Assembly: GCA_041913045.1 (NCBI GenBank)
Contig: JAYSGB010000007.1
Coordinates: forward strand, 62,001-126,000
Source: CAMLOF01 sp041913045
Lineage (GTDB): Bacteria > Pseudomonadota > Gammaproteobacteria > Burkholderiales > Burkholderiaceae_C
Direction of reading: 5' to 3'
DNA: 64,000 nt
Position 1 is the first letter of the stretch. The number at the start of each line of letters is the position of its first letter. Made by a program: the position numbers and the translations under genes. The notes below the pieces were generated by a model. It searched no databases. It had not been told where the DNA came from and worked only from the letters and a program-made list of their open reading frames with translations. Positions 62,796 through 64,000 of the stretch are shown piece by piece.

Positions 62796-64000
62796 TTATT
62801 GAAACACGCACACGTCCAATGACTGGCTTTTGGCCTGGTACATTGCGGTGTCTGCGGCGCGCAGGTAGTCGTCCACCGTCGCCAGCCTGGATGCACTGCT
62901 GACAAGTCCAATACTCGCGCCACTGATCACGGTGTGTTCTTCGACCACATAAGGCGCTGCGAGGGCGGCGGCGATCTGGTGGGCCCGGTTGCTGGCTTCA
63001 GCGGGATCAATGGACTCTAGCAGCACATTGAATTCGTCGCCACTCATGCGGGCGACCAGATCAACCGCCCGCACGCAGGATTCGAGCCGACGCGCCACCT
63101 GCTGCAACAGCCGGTCGCCCACATGGTGCCCGTAGCTGTCATTGACGGCCTTGAACCCGTTGAGATCCAGCAGCAGCACGGCGAACATCGTGGCTTCATC
63201 GCGCGTCGGCACGCCCTCACCGTTCACCGCCTCGCTCTGCTGCAGCGCGATGAGTTGCGCAAGGCGATCGCGGAACAACGGCCGGCCGGGCAAGCTGGTC
63301 AGCGCATCGTAAGAACTGCCCCGTTCGGCCAGATCGCTCAACGAGCCCGCCATACGCACCGCAACGCCGTCTTCAAACTCGGCGAGCCCGCGCCAATTGA
63401 CCCACACCAGCCGCCCCGCCCCGTGGAACGCGCGGAAATCCACCGAAAAGTTCGGGCTGTTCCCCGACAGGTGCCTGCGGTAGGCCGCCTGCACGCGCAC
63501 GCGATCTTCGGGATCGATGAGCTGCTCCAGAAAGCTCCAGCCACCGTCGTGCACATGGTCGCTGCTACCCAGCCCGACGATCTGGTGAAAGCGCCCGGAC
63601 ACATGCAGAGCGTCCGTTCGCAAGTCCCAGTACCAGATGCCGTCATTGGATCCGCGGGTCGCCAGCGAATAGCGGTTTTCGGAGCGCAACAACTCAAGTT
63701 CGGTGTTCTTCTGCTGGGTGACGTCGATCATCAGGCCGATCATGCGGTTCGGCCGCCCCGGCTCGACCACTGCGCGGCACAGATCGCGCACCCACACCAC
63801 CTTGCCGGACTTGGCAATCAGCCGGTAACTCATCTCGTAGGCATAGCTGTGCGTGGCGTTGTAGGCGGCATCGTCGATCAGCAGGGCCTGCTCCAGATCA
63901 TCGGGATGCACATGCGCCCGCCAGAAGCCCGGGTCAGCCCGCCACTCCTCCACGGAGTAACCGAACAAGCGCTCGACCTGCGGGCTCAGGAAGGTATTGC
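62796..64000 (-). CDS. PAS-PAS-GGDEF protein, N-terminus beyond window
   Basis: This is a signalling protein whose 5' end is outside the window; the frame stays open to base 64000 and reads TFLSPQVERLFGYSVEEW there. Two PAS/PAC units are visible (to MIGLMIDVTQQK, and from NRYSLATRGSNDGIWYWDLR). A GGDEF domain follows, starting YDALTSLPGRPLFRDRL. The signature is SGDEF instead of GGDEF, a substitution often compatible with activity. An RxxD site (RAVD) precedes it. The stop is TAA at 62796-62798. It points toward the adhesin-export operon and may take part in cyclic di-GMP control of surface attachment, which is inference. Confidence 0.9.
   Translation of the reverse strand, partial: NTFLSPQVERLFGYSVEEWRADPGFWRAHVHPDDLEQALLIDDAAYNATHSYAYEMSYRLIAKSGKVVWVRDLCRAVVEPGRPNRMIGLMIDVTQQKNTELELLRSENRYSLATRGSNDGIWYWDLRTDALHVSGRFHQIVGLGSSDHVHDGGWSFLEQLIDPEDRVRVQAAYRRHLSGNSPNFSVDFRAFHGAGRLVWVNWRGLAEFEDGVAVRMAGSLSDLAERGSSYDALTSLPGRPLFRDRLAQLIALQQSEAVNGEGVPTRDEATMFAVLLLDLNGFKAVNDSYGHHVGDRLLQQVARRLESCVRAVDLVARMSGDEFNVLLESIDPAEASNRAHQIAAALAAPYVVEEHTVISGASIGLVSSASRLATVDDYLRAADTAMYQAKSQSLDVCVFQ

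Noticed and set aside
1..64000. tRNA, rRNA or replication origin
   Set aside because: No cloverleaf, rRNA-like stretch or origin-type repeat cluster was recognised by eye.

Overview
The window looks like a chromosomal segment of a GC-rich betaproteobacterium, most likely Burkholderiales/Comamonadaceae. I infer this from the high-GC codon usage, the order of the phenylacetate genes and the styles of the proteins. No rRNA or tRNA genes were seen, so the placement rests on protein resemblance only.

Region 1 (1-16848) is a nearly complete aerobic phenylacetate (phenylacetyl-CoA) catabolic island. On the plus strand are the end of a 3-hydroxyacyl-CoA dehydrogenase and a 3-oxoadipyl-CoA thiolase (paaJ). 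On the minus strand are the repressor paaX and a four-gene branched-chain-amino-acid-type ABC transporter (livH, livM, livG and a hemerythrin-livF fusion). From a divergent AT-rich promoter region, paaN-paaG-paaI-paaK, a periplasmic binding protein and paaABCDE run on the plus strand. PaaK activates phenylacetate, PaaABCDE epoxidises the ring, PaaG isomerises the epoxide to the oxepin, PaaN oxidises the ring-opened aldehyde, and the dehydrogenase and thiolase finish beta-oxidation. The transporter plus binding protein probably imports phenylacetate or a related acid. A 57-bp piece of a second thiolase gene survives between paaK and the binding protein.

Region 2 (16849-20365) is a scar of broken integrase and IS3-type transposase pieces, followed by a markedly AT-richer pair of genes: an NCS1 nucleobase permease and a yeast-Fcy1-like cytosine deaminase, closed by a terminator. 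It looks horizontally acquired.

Region 3 (20366-24673) holds a UbiC-like chorismate lyase, an orphan lipoprotein binding protein, a DUF6671-type zinc-ribbon protein and a PAS/GGDEF diguanylate cyclase.

Region 4 (24842-62526) is the most unusual part. A SARP/BTAD-type activator is followed by one uninterrupted 28.5-kb gene for a 9513-residue protein. That protein has an N-terminal LEPR-XLL motif, long beta-strand repeat blocks (including 387-residue super-repeats), Calx-beta-like and dockerin-like parts, RTX repeats, lectin-like domains and a C-terminal metzincin protease. After a strong terminator comes an operon of sapC, a GAF-GAF-HlyD fusion, a PqqD-M50-HlyD fusion, a shortened SecA-like ATPase and a periplasmic HlyD adaptor. 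I infer a dedicated export and surface-display system for the giant protein that uses a SecA-like motor instead of an ABC exporter. The giant gene and the sapC operon share the same promoter design: 9-bp elements repeated with an 11-bp period, a 10-bp spacer and a TAG(C/G)AT box. This is the layout expected for SARP control. A truncated PAS/GGDEF gene on the minus strand closes the window.
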